A stretch of 64,000 bases of DNA from Irpex lacteus (taxonomy: Eukaryota > Basidiomycota > Agaricomycetes > Polyporales > Irpicaceae): assembly GCA_001986395.2 (NCBI GenBank), contig MQVO02000019.1, positions 496,001 to 560,000 of the forward strand. Reading direction: 5' to 3'. This document shows positions 48,657-61,435 of the stretch, in pieces (the stretch's first letter is position 1; each line of letters starts with the position of its first letter). The notes below the pieces were generated by a model. The model was given only the letters and a program-made list of their open reading frames with translations, was not told the origin of the DNA and ran no database searches. A program made the translations under genes and the position numbers.

Positions 48657-51600
48657 CTATGAAGTATGCTCTGCGAGAACGTCATCATCATCCTGTCTAA
48701 CATTTGTGAGGTATGCTTCCCAGTCCTCCCAGCTGCGGAAAATAAATATCGCATCAGTTGAGATTCAAAACACTAGGGCAGGCCTTTTTAGGCTGGTGAC
48801 GTACCCGAAGCCACTCGGTGCAGACGACCAATTTGCAGAAGGATCGTACTTTGAGGAAGTAACTGGTGGGAATAGGCTGTCTACCTGCGCTCCAGACGTA
48901 GCAACCGCAGTACTTAAATTTGGGAGCATCGCATTGTCCCATGCAGAGCTATTATGTGTATCGCCTGTATCTGGGGTAAAATCTCCTGTTGCACTTGATG
49001 GGGCTACCTGGGGCTGCTGGTATTGTGTAGGAGAGAGCATGCTGAGCAAGGCTTCCATTACAGGGTCTATCGCCGGGTTCATCATAGCGTCGCCGCTGGG
49101 AACAAACTCCGGTACCTCTGTGAACGAAGACAATGCCGAATAAGTCGCTTGCGAGGTGTCATGCTCTGGGCCAGCTCCCGAAGTCGGTACAAACATAGAA
49201 AACTGGTCATCGCTATGCAGCTGAGAAGGAACGATCGTGGGGTTGATGCTGTGACGGGTATCTGTCTGTGAGGGTTTGTGTAGGGTTTGTCGTTGGTGTT
49301 GCTGATAATTCCGCACACGCCTAGAGCCTGCGATTTCTCGTTCGCCCATAGACAAAGGATCAAATGTGTCGTTTGGCTGGATTAGAGGTGCTCCCCGTGG
49401 GCGTTTCGAGCCTGCCGGTGCCTGCTCTGCGGTAGACATTTCGCTCAAACGAACGAGATTATTCAGAGCATCCCTAGAAAACCATCATTAGCCTGTAAAC
49501 GTCATGTACAATCATAGGAAGCTACCAGATCTTTGCCGAGCCTTGACCCCTGGACAAACCTTACTTCAGCTGCTGCCACGATGCATTATGGAAGTGTAAA
49601 AGGCTTACCATGGCTCCATAGCCTTGATCATCTGCATCACCCGGCGGACGAGTTGCATTTCCCTGACTGCCTCCGAAGATGCGGTCGAGTTCTTCTCGCT
49701 CCAAATGTTTATTAGTAGCACTATAGCCGACATAAATAGAGAGTGTTGCTGCGAACGATAATAAGATCACGGCTTGCTTCGAGAATTATGTTACTCACCT
49801 CGTTTACTTCACCTGTTCGCTTGAACTCCTCCTCGGCTAGACTAATACACGTCCTAGCCGCATGCGTGCATATAATGAGGGACGGAGATGATGGAGGAGT
49901 CGGATTGCGAGGAGAGGGTATGAAAGGTCGGTGTACTATTATGCACGTGTTGTAGTACGAAGCATGAAGGGATACGGATTGTTTGAAAAAGAGGTTGTCC
50001 TTTATCTTCGGATCCCAGCGAACTTAGAGGATAGGCGTTAAGAGTTGTTTCGGGGTGTTTAGTTAACAAATGAAACTTACGGTGAGGGGGAATACTATCG
50101 AGCCAACGATTCAGAGCAGAATCAATTTGAGAAACGATCTTCTGTTGCCAATCGCTCCCCACCAGTCCTAGAAGTGCCTTTGACTTGTTGATGGAATACT
50201 ACGACGGCCGTGATCAATCATTTGCCTGTCGGCTGCCTCGGTCATCCACTCACAATTGTTCGGAGTGCATATGCGTGAATTTGTGAGAGCCTTAGCATGC
50301 AGTTGAAGTATGCCACCTTCGACGGCTTGTCTTCCGGCTGCTTGAACGCCTGTTCGGGATCGGACTGACGCCAATATTCATCATCACATGCAATGGGGAG
50401 ATCTAAGTCGAAGCTATGCACGAGTTAACTCATCAGGCAGAGTCACTTAGGGAAAAGATCAGTATTTTAGACGTACTCTTCATCTTGTACCGAGCACGCA
50501 CGACCAAATACGGAGCTGTGCGCGCGGTCCTGAAGTACTAGTGCCCTGTGAAAATGTATTATTGCGGATGAGCGGGATTGAAACGCACATTATCCAGAGA
50601 ACATACCAGAATACACGCTTACGAAGCTCTCCTTCAACGGTAGGATGCGTCCCGTAAGACTTTTTGCGATGTACACCGAGCATTTGTGCGATTCGAAGGC
50701 CATAGCCAATTCCATTCCATGAAAGCGATGCTTCCACAGTATACGAAGCTGCGAGCTGCCGATGAAACTTGAGTCAAGAAACTGTCAAGCGAATACATCG
50801 TGGCCGGCTCACATATGCCACTTGCATGTCATATAACGACGGAGGGCGGAAGGAAATCCCCAATCTTGTTCTTTGTACTTGCTCGAACCACTGCCATCCG
50901 GCAGAATGATATGTGACGTGATGTTCAATCGTCTCCGGAACTTTACCTTTACGGATATTGTCGTTTTTGATACGTTCTTCTGCCAAAAGTACTCTCGGGT
51001 CATCGCTCTTCTTCGAGGCTACCGCACAAAGGAGAAGCAAAACACTGGCAAATCCCTCGTCACGGTAATGTAGGTTATCTTCGATGTCCCGCTGGAACGA
51101 TGGCTCGTGGAATACAGGCGTGAACGGGTTGACCTCCAAAAAATAGAGCGCCACCAGGTGGTCTAGAAGGTCCTTTGGGGGAAAATCGAACAAAACTTGG
51201 GGTTTGTTCACAGTCCTCATGATCCACTGACGGTGCGATAGAGGTGAGCATTCTAACGCAAAGAGAGGAGTGTAACATACTGGGTGGTCTGTCCAAGCAG
51301 CGAGCAACGTCGGCCGCAAGCCAATGCCTTCCTCCGAGCTCTTCTCCCTCTGCTTTCCTTTTCCTTCGCTGATATTGAGAGCAATCTGGGAGAACCCGTC
51401 CGCGACAGCTTGTCCACCGTCCCCTAAACTATGTTTATATTCGGCCTGTTCACCCTCGATGTACTCCCGCTTGGTATCCATCGCGGCAACAAGAAACATC
51501 ATGCTGCTGGACTTGCCGTGGAAACTGTCCTTTCCTGGAAACAACGGCGACCTCTCAAACGGCCTAATCATCGCTTCACGCGTTTGAAGTTCGTCATCCG

Positions 51601-52351
51601 ATGGGTCGAATTCCGGCTCATTGTCCGTTAAGATGGGTGAAGGGACAGATGCGATGGGAAACGTCTGATGTGCAGAGGAAGTCGAGGCCAATGAATACGG
51701 AGACTCGATGGGGGCGCTTTCTTGGGGAGAGTGAGGTGATAAAGATCTAGCGGGTATGGATGATGATCCTAAGGCAGTGGTATGCCTGATGCGGCCTGAC
51801 GCTTCCATCCCGGGGTATAGCTGGCGATACTTATCGAGTAGCGACCGCATACTAGATACCTGCTCTTCGAGGGATTCTACATACCTACACCCAAATACCA
51901 AAATGTGAGAGTAGGAAGGCAAAATACACAAAGAAAACTTACCCTGGGTCTAACGGCCGCTTCTGTGTTCAAATGCATTATGTTCGGTACAGCGAGCTAT
52001 TCATATTGACGACGTACTGGAGCGCTTTGGACATATGTGCATTTAAACTTGAACGCGACACAGTTCGTGCAAATGCCGTCAGGAGTATCGTTTCCATCGC
52101 CTAAACCAGGACAAAGTGTCAATCACAGAGGATATGACTGCTTGCTAGCTTACTTACATCGTACTTTTCATTCATACACGGTCAAACACCTGGTTAGCGA
52201 TTGACTCCTAGCCACGTGGCTTGTCGGGCCGACCATTTGAGCAGGACGATTCCTCACCTTTGCGACGTCTGCACATATCGCAGGCTCGTTGCCGACGGCT
52301 TTTGAGACGTGGACGTCTTGAAGCCGGTTCACCCTCTTCCGCGGAGGACAT
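48657..52351 (-). CDS. Zn(II)2Cys6 transcription factor, cluster member 3
   Basis: Start MSSAEEGEPASRRPRLKSRR, then the zinc cluster CDMCRRRKVRC with CTNC and a final Cys, encoded by exons 52351-52258, 52163-52158 (6 nt, TACGAT) and the next one. A further short exon encodes KRPLDPG and keeps phase into YVESLEEQVSSMRSLLDKY. The middle homology region follows: LFDFPPKDLLDHLVALYFLE, HEPSFQRDIEDNLHYRDEGF, GLRIAQMLGVHRKKSYGT and later the HRPFIP segment. The end is GFG joined to WEDWEAYLTNVRQDDDDV, closing at TAG 48657-48659. It is closest to member 2 (48.2 kb) in sequence. It lies next to a GH35 beta-galactosidase on the same strand; that it regulates this gene is only a guess. Confidence 0.9.
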
Positions 52352-52789
52352 GATTCCCGGAACTTGAGTGCTTAAGGAGCCTTAAGCCCTTCGGTTTGTG
52401 CCAAGTTCTGCATGATAACGAAGTTCCCAATTGAGACAGTCATGTCTGTGCCAGAAATAATCACTCACGTAGTTGAATGTGTTCTGACAAAGCTATCGGA
52501 ATGTTTGCGCGTTAGGAGACTCGTCAGCGAGAAAATTTTCTCCTCGCAGTCACTGTTAAAGTAGCGGTTTATATGGGCGTTAAATTGGGCGATCGACCGT
52601 GACAATGAAAGAATTCGAACGTTGGACACTGGCAGCACTGCGGGATCAGCACGTAAACTGCGGAACGAGCCGCTACTCAATATAAGAGCTGTTGCGCGCA
52701 CCGCCTTCGACGCGGTTGAAGTCGTTATCAGAAACATCGTCACAGCCATGGAGGTTGGAGAAAGGAAGAACAGGAGGATGTCCTTATCT

Positions 52790-53081
52790 GGGTGCTGACT
52801 AAGCGACGCCTTCTTTCCGTCTCCGGTAACTTCTAAGGTTCTCGTCCTCTTTTCCTGGAACCTTCGTAACTACTATCAACTGCGCATGAGAATCTCGGGT
52901 ATTCTTGTTGTCAAATAGAAAAGGCTATGTCTATACCATCCGCAGCGGCAGCGCTCGCCGTCACAAGTTCAGGGTCACTGATCACGATGCGGCGTGAGCC
53001 CACTGAGGACCAAGGTTGGCAGTGATACATAGCACGGTCTGGCGCGTTTCACGAACTTTCCTGTGCATTCTAAATGGAGCA
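52790..53081 (+). pseudogene. Broken duplicate of the SRPBCC gene (58.6 kb)
   Basis: Tracks 58481-58730 in order: a GGTGCTGACTAAGC leader, TCTCCGGTAACTTCT, ATCAACTGCGC, then AGGCTATGTCTATACCATC and CGCAGC, then CACGGTCTGGCGCGT, CTTTCCTG and ATTCT-AATGG. After MSIPSAAAALAVTSSGSLI the frame breaks at a roughly 45-nt insertion and stops. Only leader and first exon are present; exons 2 and 3 are missing. Confidence 0.8.
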
Positions 53082-53504
53082 CACGACGGCGATAAACTTT
53101 AAAGTCCTCTGTGATCGAAGGATATTTACTGACCAGCTCTCTAGGGTACTTACTAGTGCACATCATACGCCGTGCGTCACATGCAGCACTCCGAGATTGT
53201 GTGTACTATCTATTATCCACTTTAAACGTGAGGCACGTTTCTGATACGATGGTCATGCGATGGGACCCACATTTTTACTCAATCACTTACTTATATTGAG
53301 CAAATGCAACAATTGTGCCACTGGGACGTGTGTATCAGTATAGTACGATTCAGTGGCGAAAAGGACAGTCATAATCGCAGTGCGTAACTCCAGAGGGGTA
53401 TGAACTACGAGAGACTCGACTGTAGTACATTCCCGGAAAGAATAAAAGCTGGTTCTCGACCAAGTTCCCACTGACAAGCTAGATATCATGGCGACGCTTC
53501 TGGA
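53082..53504. other. Intergenic, no gene recognised
   Basis: Between the pseudogene and the beta-galactosidase stop. Nothing recognised. Confidence 0.45.
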
Positions 53505-56500
53505 TTACTCGACCTCTTTTGGTGACCAGCCAGGGTTATTCACAGCAATAGGCCCGACACCTCCTTGCAGAGCATCATCCAACACAAGCTTCAACCGAGG
53601 GGAGACGGACACCGTTGTGAGCTGCCATAGCGCAAGAGTCACGGTGTTCTTCCCATTATGGTTGAGGATGCCTGTCGGGACCGGGAACTTGGACTGTGGG
53701 CCGAAGTTCGCAACGCGCTACAACCAGCATACCAATTGGTGAATATCATAGTGAATCTACTGGAGTATCATAATCTTACCTTTCCATATTGCCATCCATT
53801 GACAAACAGTAGCGCACGGTAAGCCTGACCTGCGGGTTCCGTGAATTCGAAGCTGAAGAAAGCGTCGACATCTTTGGGGACGTCCAGCTCAAACGTAGTA
53901 ACAAAGAATCCCACCCCAGGTCCATTCGGCAACCCTTGGGATGGTGACCTAGTCGACCACTTTGCGGTGGAGAATCCCGGAAGATGCCAACCCGAGCGTT
54001 CACCGAATAGACCTCCTTCATTCAGGACACCGCGGAGTCTATCTGGGAAGCTATTGCAAACCGGAAGGTTGAGGGCCCGCAGCGATGCAATGTGGATACT
54101 TCACTTACTTCGTGTACCCTCCCAGCTTTCCTTGAACCTTCCAAGTAGTGACGTTGCCACCGGTGAGAGCGAATCCAGGAATTCCACGAGGAGATCGCTC
54201 TACACCAGACCTCATATCAATATAGCGCCTTTAGCGACTTTGTATTGTCTAGCTCACCAGTCGGACTTTCGTCGTTACCCATGTGATCCTGATTAGCATG
54301 TGAGCAACAGAAAGGAGATGTTCAAGAGCTCATACCTGGACCACCGTAACGATATTGTCTTGTCCAACTTTAACACTGTCCGAAGGGAATGTAAATATTC
54401 CATTAGTCTGCTGGGAAGACAGACTAGATGTCGTGTTGATGAAGTGAGAGTTAATGAACACTGAAGCAGCAAAACCTATACCAATGCGAGTCAGTTTATG
54501 AGCGTAAGAGGACAGAAGCAAGAAACATACCAGTCCCGCCGTTGATAGTAAGGTTCACGGCCGTGGTAGAAGACGTCCCATTGAAGTGCCCGCGCCAGAG
54601 TATGATATTCTCGCAGCTAGTCTCTAGAGTCAGATTAACTGTCTCGCATCATGCAGCGTCGGATCACTCACAAGCCATAATCACAGCCTGACAGATATTG
54701 CCACGCAAACGTCAGGACAAACAACGCAGATGACAGATCACGACGTACCATATAGTACCCTGCCATCCCCAAAAAGGGGCTTCTGGGTAATATTTGTAGT
54801 CGTGTGGTCCGCCGTCACCCACTTCGAGTCGTCGAACCCGTCTTTCACCTCCGGCAAACTGTCCTGGAACTTCCACCCCGTCAAACTAGGCACCCTAATG
54901 TCCCTCTCCTTGTTCAGTGTGAACTTCAATTGACCGTGCAAGAAGCCCAGGCCTGGAATTTGATCCATTTCGGTGACGCGGACGTTCTGCCCGTTCCATG
55001 TGACAGTTTTGACTGTAGGCGGGACGAGCAGAGTCAGGTCGGTACTGACGTTCAAGTCACCTCGCAGTGCCAGGCGAGTGTCGTCACTGGATAGAGACGC
55101 GTTACGGACAAGGTTCGGACCGCTTACGAGGATGGTGTTGTTACTTCCAAACTGCCAAAACGCGCTGAAGTTTCCCGTGCCAGGGAGTACTGGGGCGAAG
55201 AAGGCCGACGCGATGGACGCATCTGCATAGATGAGCAATGGGGCATGGTTCGACTTGGGTTTGACGACCGGTTGGATCGAGTTAGCCTTAAAGCTGCCAG
55301 GAGGGAATGAGAAGACGTTGTCGTCTGTTGCGAACTCGGCGCCTTCGTTCGGGTCTCCGTAGAGCAAGATGATGTCGCGCGTGCCGATAGTGCCGGCGAA
55401 TAGAATGCGTGCGGTCGAATAGAGTAGTTTACTAGACTTGCCGAAGGTGTAGTCAGTGACAATCACTCTACTCTGGCGACCAAATAGAGATATTGTGTTG
55501 CCAGGGAGCTGCTGGGGGATGCGAAGTGTGCCATTGCTCGTTGGTACAGTCAGACTATACGAGATGGTGTCTCTGTGTATGGAAAATGTTAAAATGACCT
55601 CTTTATTTTACCAACGTTACGCTCACGTTGAAGTCGAATTCGCCTGCCTGACGATGTAGAACTCAGTACCAGAATCGGGGTTCTTCAGTAGTGTAACCAA
55701 TGCAGCAGGGTTGCTGACATTCACTCCTGGGATGCCTATTGTCGAGTTACCGATGAAGTCTGTTTTTCTGAATTCGGGAGAGCTGCGGAGGAAGAGGCCT
55801 TGTCGCTTGAGCTCATCGAACTTTGCACCAAGTGCGCGGTTCTCACGAATAGAAGCACCGTAATCGTAGCTATTACACAGGACGTCAGCCTGTCAACGGG
55901 ATTCAATCTGCTCAGATCGCACCTGGTGTATACGGTGGGCTCTGCTAGACCTCCCCAGTTCGTACCGCTATAGGATAGTTCAGTTTTGCTAACATCGGCA
56001 ACCGTATGAGAAGGAGAAGAAAAGACATACCCGTAGAGCATGTAGTACGAAATAAGTTTGACATTCGACGCCCAATTCCACTTGTAGAACACGTCCTGGA
56101 AGTCCGGGCCTGTCAGTACCTCGCACCCGTCATAGCCTGCGCCTCCCCATGAATCAAACGATCCACCCTGGAATTCTGGCATATAGAAAGGTTGACTAGG
56201 ATTGACTGTTTCGTGGTAGTCATGATAGTTGTCGGTGACCGGATGCCATACTGTGGGGTGAGCGCAGTCATAACGTTGTGGATAGGAGTCCTGAGAGTAG
56301 TTGAGTGAATAGTCGACAGCTCATACTGAGCGACGTACCACGCCGTAGATGTCCACAGCACCCGTGCCATTGATGAAGTTGACAGCTTCACCCGGATCGT
56401 TGTAAGTCCTAATATGTAGAATGAGTCTCTGTCTCGAAGGTGATAAAGCAATCAGCTACTCACAGCGGGACTACAATGCCGTTAGCACGGTACTTTTCCT

Positions 56501-57416
56501 CCAGCTGAACAAAGTATTCCGCATGCTGGATAGGAGATTGTGTATATTCATTATCTTCTAAAGTCAGTGTCGACTTTCAGAGGCATCTCCGCTGCGCTCA
56601 CCTATCTGAACTGCAATAACGGGGCCACCGTTCGTGATCTGGTTCTCAACAGTCATGTCGATGATAGCGTCGATATATTGCTGCCAAGATGCTTCTATGT
56701 CTGTCGCATTTGTTCGGAGCTCTGAGTGCGTGAGACTAGTAGACCACAGTGCAAGGCCACCGGCGGTCGTTTCGGCGTTGATCTGATTAAGGATATACGT
56801 TTCTGAGTAACCCCATGAACATGCAATAAAACATTTGGACATACATAAGGGCCCGGGCGAAGAACAATCCATATCCCGGCTTGCTTGGCGGCGTCGAACA
56901 TGGGCTGTAGAGCTCGCCAGTCGTTGAAGTCAAGTACCCCAGGAGCGGGATTGGTCAATCCCCAATGTATATAGATGCTAATGAACCATTGAGACCAAAA
57001 CTTTGTGACTTGTGGCTGAGTAGATGTACCTAGCACCGTTGAGACCAGCAGCGGCCATCTTTTGGAAGATATCGAGCCACAAATCCGGCACTGGGAGGCG
57101 GAAAGTGTGGAACTCGCCAGAACTATTGAACCATCATCAGGGCGATGCATCGATAACGAATCAAACTAACTACTTACTGAAGGAAGATACGCTGATCATT
57201 AAGAAAAAGCGAGTAGTTATCCCACTGGACAGCCGTCGAGAAGTTCGTAGACTGCCTTGGTGGTTCCGTTGGCGCAGTACTAACAGATAAGTTGGGACCA
57301 TCGCGCTTTTCGAAACTGGTCGCTTTGGTTCCAAGCGTCGCAGGCCAAGTCGCCAGTACCAAGGCCAATGACACCAGAGCAGCTAGAGCCCAGTTGTGAT
57401 ACTTGTGTGTAACCAT
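53505..57416 (-). CDS. Secreted beta-galactosidase, glycoside hydrolase family 35
   Basis: Cleaves terminal beta-D-galactose from plant polysaccharides and oligosaccharides outside the cell. The start at 57416 gives a signal peptide (MVTHKYHNWALAALVSLALV); an in-frame ATG 78 bp further up was rejected because a TATAAA (57485-57480) lies inside that extension, 64 bp before the chosen ATG. Family landmarks in order: WDNYSLFLNDQRIFLQSGEFHTFR, RYIYIHWGLTNPAPGVLDF, IWIVLRPGPYI, the acid/base region QI-DNEYTQSP (spliced), VDIYGVDSYPQRYDC, the nucleophile region PEFQGGSFDSWGG, and YYMLYGGTNWGG. Downstream come the beta-galactosidase domains 2-5 with DYTFGKSSKLLYSTA and a jelly-roll end (KFPVPTGILNHNGKNTVTLALWQ). 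About 15-20 short introns; roughly 1,000 residues, as usual. Intact throughout as far as read; individual junctions in the C-terminal part were not all fixed. Confidence 0.93.
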
Positions 57417-58609
57417 GACGGATCTCGCTGAGGGATACCAGTACGAGTCTCGTCCAAGTCTCGGAAGCTGCGTGACCGCTTTATATCCTCCCAACCCCTG
57501 AATAGCACATAGTCGTCATTCGAAGAGTGCAGGGACGACATCTGTTATAGACGTTCTGTCCGCTCCCCGCGGTCCACAGTGAAGAGTTCTTCGGCATTAT
57601 CCAGCCACTGTTCTGATAATCCTCGCGGAGTCCCAGACGCCCGCGACGCGTCGTGTCAGGTGGTTGGTCAGTAGATGGCGTATTTTGTCTAGATTCGATG
57701 TTTCTCCTTCCCTGTGTCGCGTACGTGGCCTTGAGAGTACTAGTATTAACCGGTGTGTCGTGCTATCACTGCTTTACTCTGGGTTTTCTTGTAGGTGTCC
57801 ATGTAGAGCATGACATCCTACCCCCGTCGCCAGTCGGTGAAACTGCCATACTCCATCCATTCTTCTAATGAGCCATCATCAGCGTACAGTCGACAGCTTC
57901 TCCAATCGATGATACATGTGAATAGAGGAGCCCCGTGTACTCACTGATGCAACCAAAACTACTTACAATCAAGTCATCTGCTCGTCAGTCCTGCTTAACA
58001 ATTATATAACACCGGGCCGCCACTTTAAGTACCTGAGCAGTGGTAGATACTTTGAAGTCTGGCCATATATACGCCATAGCACGGCAAACTGGCCATCAAG
58101 CGTATAAACAATTGGCCGTCAAGAGTTTGAAGCTTGACCGCAATTCTTGGAGTAAGTCATGTATGTCGCTTGACAAACGTGGGCCATCAACATTCCCTTC
58201 TAAAGATCGTAGTTTACTAGGATTAGTCAATGTAATATTCGTGCAATACGTATGGAGAGAAACCTCAAGTAAGTACTCACACTGACACGACGTGCGACAT
58301 TCTGCTTTCCGAGCCTTGACAGCTTAATCTGTCATCCCATGTAGTACTTTGTTAACATACCCTGGTGATGCAGCGTCATTGGAATTGCATAAAAAAAGAG
58401 TAGATACTTACTGGCCATGGTAGTTGAATGCCACGCCGGCCGCAAGGGGACTGGAGAACACCCGAGTTTGATCCGAGTCCGGGATGCTGACTAAGCAATG
58501 CTTTCTTTCCATCTCCGGTAACTTCTCAGGTTCTCATACTCTCTTCCTTCGTAACCACTACATATCAACTGCGCTTAATATTCTTGTCATCGGTGATCAA
58601 CGAAAGGCT
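57417..58609. other. Divergent intergenic region
   Basis: Promoters of the beta-galactosidase (-) and the SRPBCC gene (+). No coding frame is recognised in 57.6-58.4 kb. The leader from 58481 on is shared with the pseudogene at 52790. Confidence 0.5.
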
Positions 58610-59336
58610 ATGTCTATACCATCCGCAGCAGACAGTGTACTTGCTATCACAGGCTCTAGCGTCATTGACGCGCCCATCGACACGGTCTGGCGCGTCCTCA
58701 TGGACTTTCCTGCGTATTCTGAATGGTGCGTTCTACAGGGCTGGGGTCTTCAGTGAGTGAACGACGCATACTGATTAGCATTACCTTGTACACTACGCGT
58801 TTTTTACTGCATACAGGAACTCATTCGTGTGCGTACTGTTCAGCTATTACATGAGCCAACTTACACGTTAGCGGTGTAACGCGACATAATTCCTTACTTA
58901 CTATCCCCACAGACGATCCCAGAAAGTGGTTGACAAGTCCAACAACCCCACACCTGAGCAAGTAGCACATGAAGGCTCCTTCCTACACCTCACAGTCCAC
59001 CTACCGCCCTCCATGTCACCCCCATCCCGCTTCTCCCTATTCAGTCCCTCGACTACCCAGCTTACTGTATCTGTGCTTGACGAGACGAACCACAGGGTTG
59101 CATGGACGAACAGAATGCCTCCGTGGTTGCTACGAACGGAGCGCTGGCAGTGGCTCACGGTGGTAGAGGAAGAAGACGGAAGCACAAAGACAAAGTACGA
59201 GTCGATTGAGGTGTTCAACGGTCCAGCAGCGTACATCGTCAAGTTCTTCGTTGCACCATATTTAAGAATAGCGTTCAAGGCTATGGGAGAGGATCTAAAG
59301 CGGCGAGCAGAGGCTCAAGCCCAGGTTGTTCAGTAA
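58610..59336 (+). CDS. SRPBCC/START-fold domain protein
   Basis: Three exons, 58610-58725, 58817-58828 (12 nt) and 58913-59336, give 183 residues. The N-terminal pattern ITGSSVIDAPIDTVWRVLMDFPAYSEWNSFVRSQ is the classic SRPBCC (polyketide-cyclase/START-like) opening; the 12-nt exon supplies NSFV within it. The core continues as STTQLTVSVLDETNHRVAWTNRMPPW and LLRTERWQWLTVVEEEDGSTK, and the terminal helix is YIVKFFVAPYLRIAFKAMGEDLKRRAE. Such proteins bind a hydrophobic ligand in a helix-grip cavity; ligand and role here are unknown. No signal peptide, so probably intracellular. Phase is kept only if the second donor is GTGCGT after TTCGT, which also restores the family motif. Confidence 0.88.
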
Positions 59337-59648
59337 ACTCTGATCAGTCGTGGAATTCAGTGTGGTTTAAAGCAGGCTTTGTCGGTTTTTGACCGTGGGA
59401 TGAACTCGACTTAGTGAGTGCTTATCCGACTATAAAGCACCAAAGCAGATTTCAAGACAGTCCCTAACGAGCCTTATCACCGGCCTGGATTGATCGAGAA
59501 GGCCAAGAAGGTACCCAGTGACGTTATGAATGCAGATAATTAGCATTTCAACTCAATTGATGTGGGACTGATATCTCGGTGAGTGTGCGCCGTTCCCACC
59601 GCCCGTGGACTCTTTCCCGCACCACCATCCCCCACAACGACGACAACG

Positions 59649-60933
59649 ATGCTGAGCGTATGGAAGACTGCTGTGGCTCTGCTCTCGTTGTTGGGGAGCG
59701 CCGTCGTGCGGGCGCAGACCGACTCCACTGAAGCTGTAGTCGCCACCTTCGACTCGGACGTCCGTTTGGAACCGGCTGGCGCATGGCGTCAGCAGTACAA
59801 CGATGTCTGTCTCTCCAGCGACGTCTATACTACTACTATCAACGCGACTGCAACGCTCACCTTCACTGGTATGTTACTCACAATCGTGAAGTTCAGCCTG
59901 ACCATAGCTCATGTCCGTTACTATCCACAGGCAACCGGGTGCAGATCTATGGGATGCGTAACAACGCCTCGGGCAGGTTCACACTGCAGGTCGACGGGCA
60001 AGAACTGCACACGTACAACCTGCGCTCGGACGTTGTCCAGTGCGAGCTCTTTGTGGACGATTACCTCTCAGACGGCACACACAACCTTACGCTTACGCTC
60101 GCCGGCACGGACAACTCGAACTACACCGGAACAGAGGGACACGCGTCGCAGAGTCCTGTGTTCCACTTGACGGAGATTCTGTACGTGGACTATTTGATAT
60201 CGCAGCATCCCCAGATGCAATTGCTGGGCACAGCATGCTTTTGTCGTGTGCTACTTTATGGCTGATTACGTTTTAATAGGTATTACCAGCCTACCAATGC
60301 TTCTTCTGTTCCTGCTCCCATTTCATCTGGCTCATCGGCAACCCAAAAAGGTGCCATTGCAGGAGTAGTTATAGGCATCATCGTCTTCATCGCTTTCGTT
60401 TTCGCCGCTCTCCTGTTGGCCAAGAAGAAGCAGATAGGGCCATTCCGCCGCGGTATGTCGCGTTTCTTGCGGTTCTTCTTCCCACAGATATTGAAACCCT
60501 GACTGATTATCTGACATGCAACTTCATGTGATATGCTTCTCTGGCGATAGGTCGACACGCGTTTGACCCGACGCGCCCGACCAGTGCGGTGTACATCACA
60601 GAGCTATCCCCTCGTTCTCCGCGGAGCGAAAGCGAGTTTGGAGATGTCAAGTTTGCTGCATCGCCGTACGCGAGGATGGAGGATGACGATGGTCCGAGGG
60701 ATGTTAAAGCTGCTCTTGGTGTGTGCCTCTATTATCGATGTTTCTTTGTTGACCGACCGAAGTACTGGCTTGTATGCTCTATAGACTCTCCTGTGGATTT
60801 CAAGACGAACACGCTTGCTGTTCCAACCTTGGCGTATTCGTCCGGCAAGGGGGGGAGAGGAGGCAAAGGGCTCCGGAGTAGGAGCAGGAGCCCGGCACCG
60901 CCGAGGGCGAAGGGCGACGGTGACGATGTCTAA
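59649..60933 (+). CDS. Single-pass membrane protein with secreted N-domain
   Basis: Five exons, 59649-59868, 59931-60180, 60280-60452, 60551-60718 and 60785-60933, all in phase, 319 residues. A signal peptide (MLSVWKTAVALLSLLGSAVVRAQ) leads to an ectodomain with Asn-glycosylation sites (NATATL, NNASG, NLTLTL) and a beta-rich pattern around GNRVQIYGMRNNASGRF and CELFVDDYLSDGTHNLTL, resembling the jelly-roll ectodomains common in basidiomycete membrane proteins. A Ser/Pro stalk is followed by a single membrane helix (AIAGVVIGIIVFIAFVFAALLL), then KKK, and a cytoplasmic tail of about 125 residues with SPRSPRSESEF and a Gly/Arg/Ser-rich end. Probably a cell-surface or wall-sensing type I protein; the role is inferred only. 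Confidence 0.85.
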
Positions 60934-61435
60934 CTCTAACTGCCGACCTTGATAGGTCATCTGGAGCAATCTCTAAGGCTCGCCATTCACATTTCTCGCA
61001 TTTTCCCGTCTAGTTTGCGCTCATCTTCGCTGTGTTGTTTTATCTATATTTCGGATTGTTGTACCACCCATCTCTTGTTTCTCGTTGCTCCCATCTCATG
61101 TACTGCTACGTAATCTGTCTTGGATTGTTGTTGTGTTTTACTTTTGTTTCGCTACAAGTTCTTGCACATGTACAATATTTATGTACCACCATCGGATTCA
61201 TTCCTTTTACAACGAAGGGTGCCCGCTGTTGAAGCATCGGAGCAGTGCATACCCTATGTAGAGGTACGTAAACTTGTTACTTGCTTGCTGTCTGGCCTAG
61301 CTAATCAGAACCGCTGACACAAATGCGCACAGTAATCCAGGCCCAAGTTGCCCTTGCCCCTTGGGCTTCCTTCTGCTCAGTCGTTCAATCCTGCAATACA
61401 TGAACGGCCGCTGAGTCGATCTAATAGCAATCTTC
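60934..61435. other. 3' region and intergenic DNA
   Basis: T-rich sequence around 61010-61150 is the likely 3' end of the membrane-protein gene. No gene recognised. Confidence 0.45.

Noticed and set aside
57417..57494. Upstream in-frame ATG of the beta-galactosidase
   Set aside because: The extension would contain the TATA box and would bury the signal peptide 26 residues inside the protein.
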